Assembly (NCBI GenBank): GCA_937923745.1
Contig: CALDUO010000070.1
Span: 113,958-177,957, forward strand
Direction: 5' to 3'
Length of the DNA: 64,000 nt
From: an uncultured Granulosicoccaceae bacterium
GTDB taxonomy: Bacteria > Pseudomonadota > Gammaproteobacteria > Granulosicoccales > Granulosicoccaceae
Positions 63,283 to 64,000 of the stretch are shown here, one piece after another (positions within the stretch are counted from its first letter, which is position 1; each line of letters begins with the position of its first letter). Under the pieces are notes generated by a model. That model was not told the origin of the DNA. It ran no database searches and worked only from the letters and a program-made list of their open reading frames with translations. The position numbers and the translations under genes are program-made.

Positions 63283-63328
63283 GTCACAATAGTCTAAACA
63301 CACTGCCATTGATGCACGGTGTTACACC

Positions 63329-64000
63329 ATGAGTTGGTCGATAGGCGAAGTCATGGCACTGGCGGTCAAGGCTGCCCGCGGCGCTGATGTGCCGTGGGGC
63401 TTGGCAGAAGAGGCAGGATTTTCAGTCGGTTGGTTACAAGCGCGTGGATTCGACGGCATACATGCACTGGCCTCCTTGCTCGAAGCACGATCAGCACAGC
63501 ATCTTGTGATCAGCAATCCGGTGGAAAACCCCTATTTTTCTGCCGGCACCATCAACCATGACAGCCATACTGATCGTCGCATTTTTTGTCCGATTGCTGT
63601 CGGTGCCAGTCTGCTTGATTTTGATTTTGAAAAACCTGCACAACATGCGTCTTTGGGCACAGTGCAGGTGCCGTTATTGTTAGTACCGTTTTTGGTCACA
63701 GGGTTGAGTCAACGGCAATTGCAGAACCGGTTCGGCATTGATTTGGATGGTGAGATTTTTGCGGCGACAGCCATTGACCGCGGCGACAACAGCACGATAA
63801 CCGCTATGAACGCACAGATAACCAAAGGCCCTGTCGCTACCGCGTTAGTCTCTGTCGAGCAGGCATCAAGTGCACGTATCCCCCGGTACAGTCTTATGAC
63901 GTCTTCGTCTCAACCAGCCAACCGGGTGAATGCATCGTTTCGGGGAGATCTTGAGCGATTAAAGGTGTTTGCAAATAAAACCTACGCACCTGCAACAGAC
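63329..64000 (+). CDS. DUF3726-like protein, partial
   Basis: An ATG at 63329 opens a frame that runs 224 codons to the right edge with no stop. The start, MSWSIGEVMALAVKAARGA followed by WGLAEEAGFSVGWL, fits proteins of the DUF3726 family, which have no known biochemical role. No signal peptide is seen. It lies 46 bases downstream of the 586-residue gene in the same direction, suggesting a joint role with the DMGDH-like enzyme. The C terminus is outside the window. Confidence 0.75.
   Translation, partial: MSWSIGEVMALAVKAARGADVPWGLAEEAGFSVGWLQARGFDGIHALASLLEARSAQHLVISNPVENPYFSAGTINHDSHTDRRIFCPIAVGASLLDFDFEKPAQHASLGTVQVPLLLVPFLVTGLSQRQLQNRFGIDLDGEIFAATAIDRGDNSTITAMNAQITKGPVATALVSVEQASSARIPRYSLMTSSSQPANRVNASFRGDLERLKVFANKTYAPATD

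Overview
The window is chromosomal DNA of a Gram-negative bacterium. It carries an Omp85-family beta-barrel protein, an OmpA-like protein, a Tat-exported binding protein and an E. coli-type single-chain PntA. Together with a Liv-type importer, a GMC dehydrogenase, an MttB-family methyltransferase and a dimethylglycine-dehydrogenase-like enzyme, this suggests a heterotrophic, probably marine, gammaproteobacterium. That placement is an inference. I saw no tRNA, rRNA, CRISPR array, phage or insertion-sequence gene.

Layout. 1-2572 (-): pntAB transhydrogenase, with pntB cut by the left edge. 2996-3103 (+): a 35-residue membrane microprotein with a good Shine-Dalgarno site. 3819-11826 (-): four co-directional genes: a repeat-rich secreted protein, a RoxA-like di-haem cytochrome, a dipeptide epimerase, and a 1042-residue fusion of a small-molecule kinase, an M23 peptidase and a class III aminotransferase/phospholyase. 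12227-24086 (+): a Wzx/Wzy-type exopolysaccharide locus (Wzc-like kinase, initiating phosphoglycosyl transferase, WecG/TagA transferase, flippase, two GT2 enzymes, Wzy-like polymerase with a long acidic tail, GalE, secreted GH16). Its last six genes are joined by 1-4 base overlaps, except for one 4-base gap. 24132-24567: three tandem copies of a ~141-bp palindromic element. 24564-27196 (-): an Omp85 protein and an LtaS-like membrane module without its enzyme domain. 27300-37519: a complete glycogen locus, glgP-glgX (-) divergent from glgC-glgA-glgB (+). 38029-42478: a sodium:solute symporter with a thiolase, then an ABC-2 exporter pair. 42685-46122: an OmpA/coiled-coil protein and a polytopic membrane protein. 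46179-50930: a branched-chain-amino-acid-type ABC importer, followed by nicotinamidase and a GMC dehydrogenase. 53253-58570 (-): a DUF5060-type glycoside hydrolase-like protein and a coupled thrC-mttB pair. 58935-64000 (+): a dimethylglycine-dehydrogenase-like enzyme, an unknown 586-residue protein and the start of a DUF3726-like gene cut by the right edge.

Two themes run through the window. One is metabolism: glycogen storage, polysaccharide export, and uptake and demethylation of amines or betaines. The other is structural: at least fourteen places hold short tandem repeats with units of 12-15 bp. They lie between genes or in protein linkers. In coding DNA the unit is always 12 or 15 bp, while 13- and 14-bp units occur only between genes, which looks like slippage filtered for reading frame. 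The least explained items are the fusion-gene operon, the palindromic array, glgB's missing canonical start, the truncated LtaS-like gene and the MttB/DMGDH/DUF3726 region.
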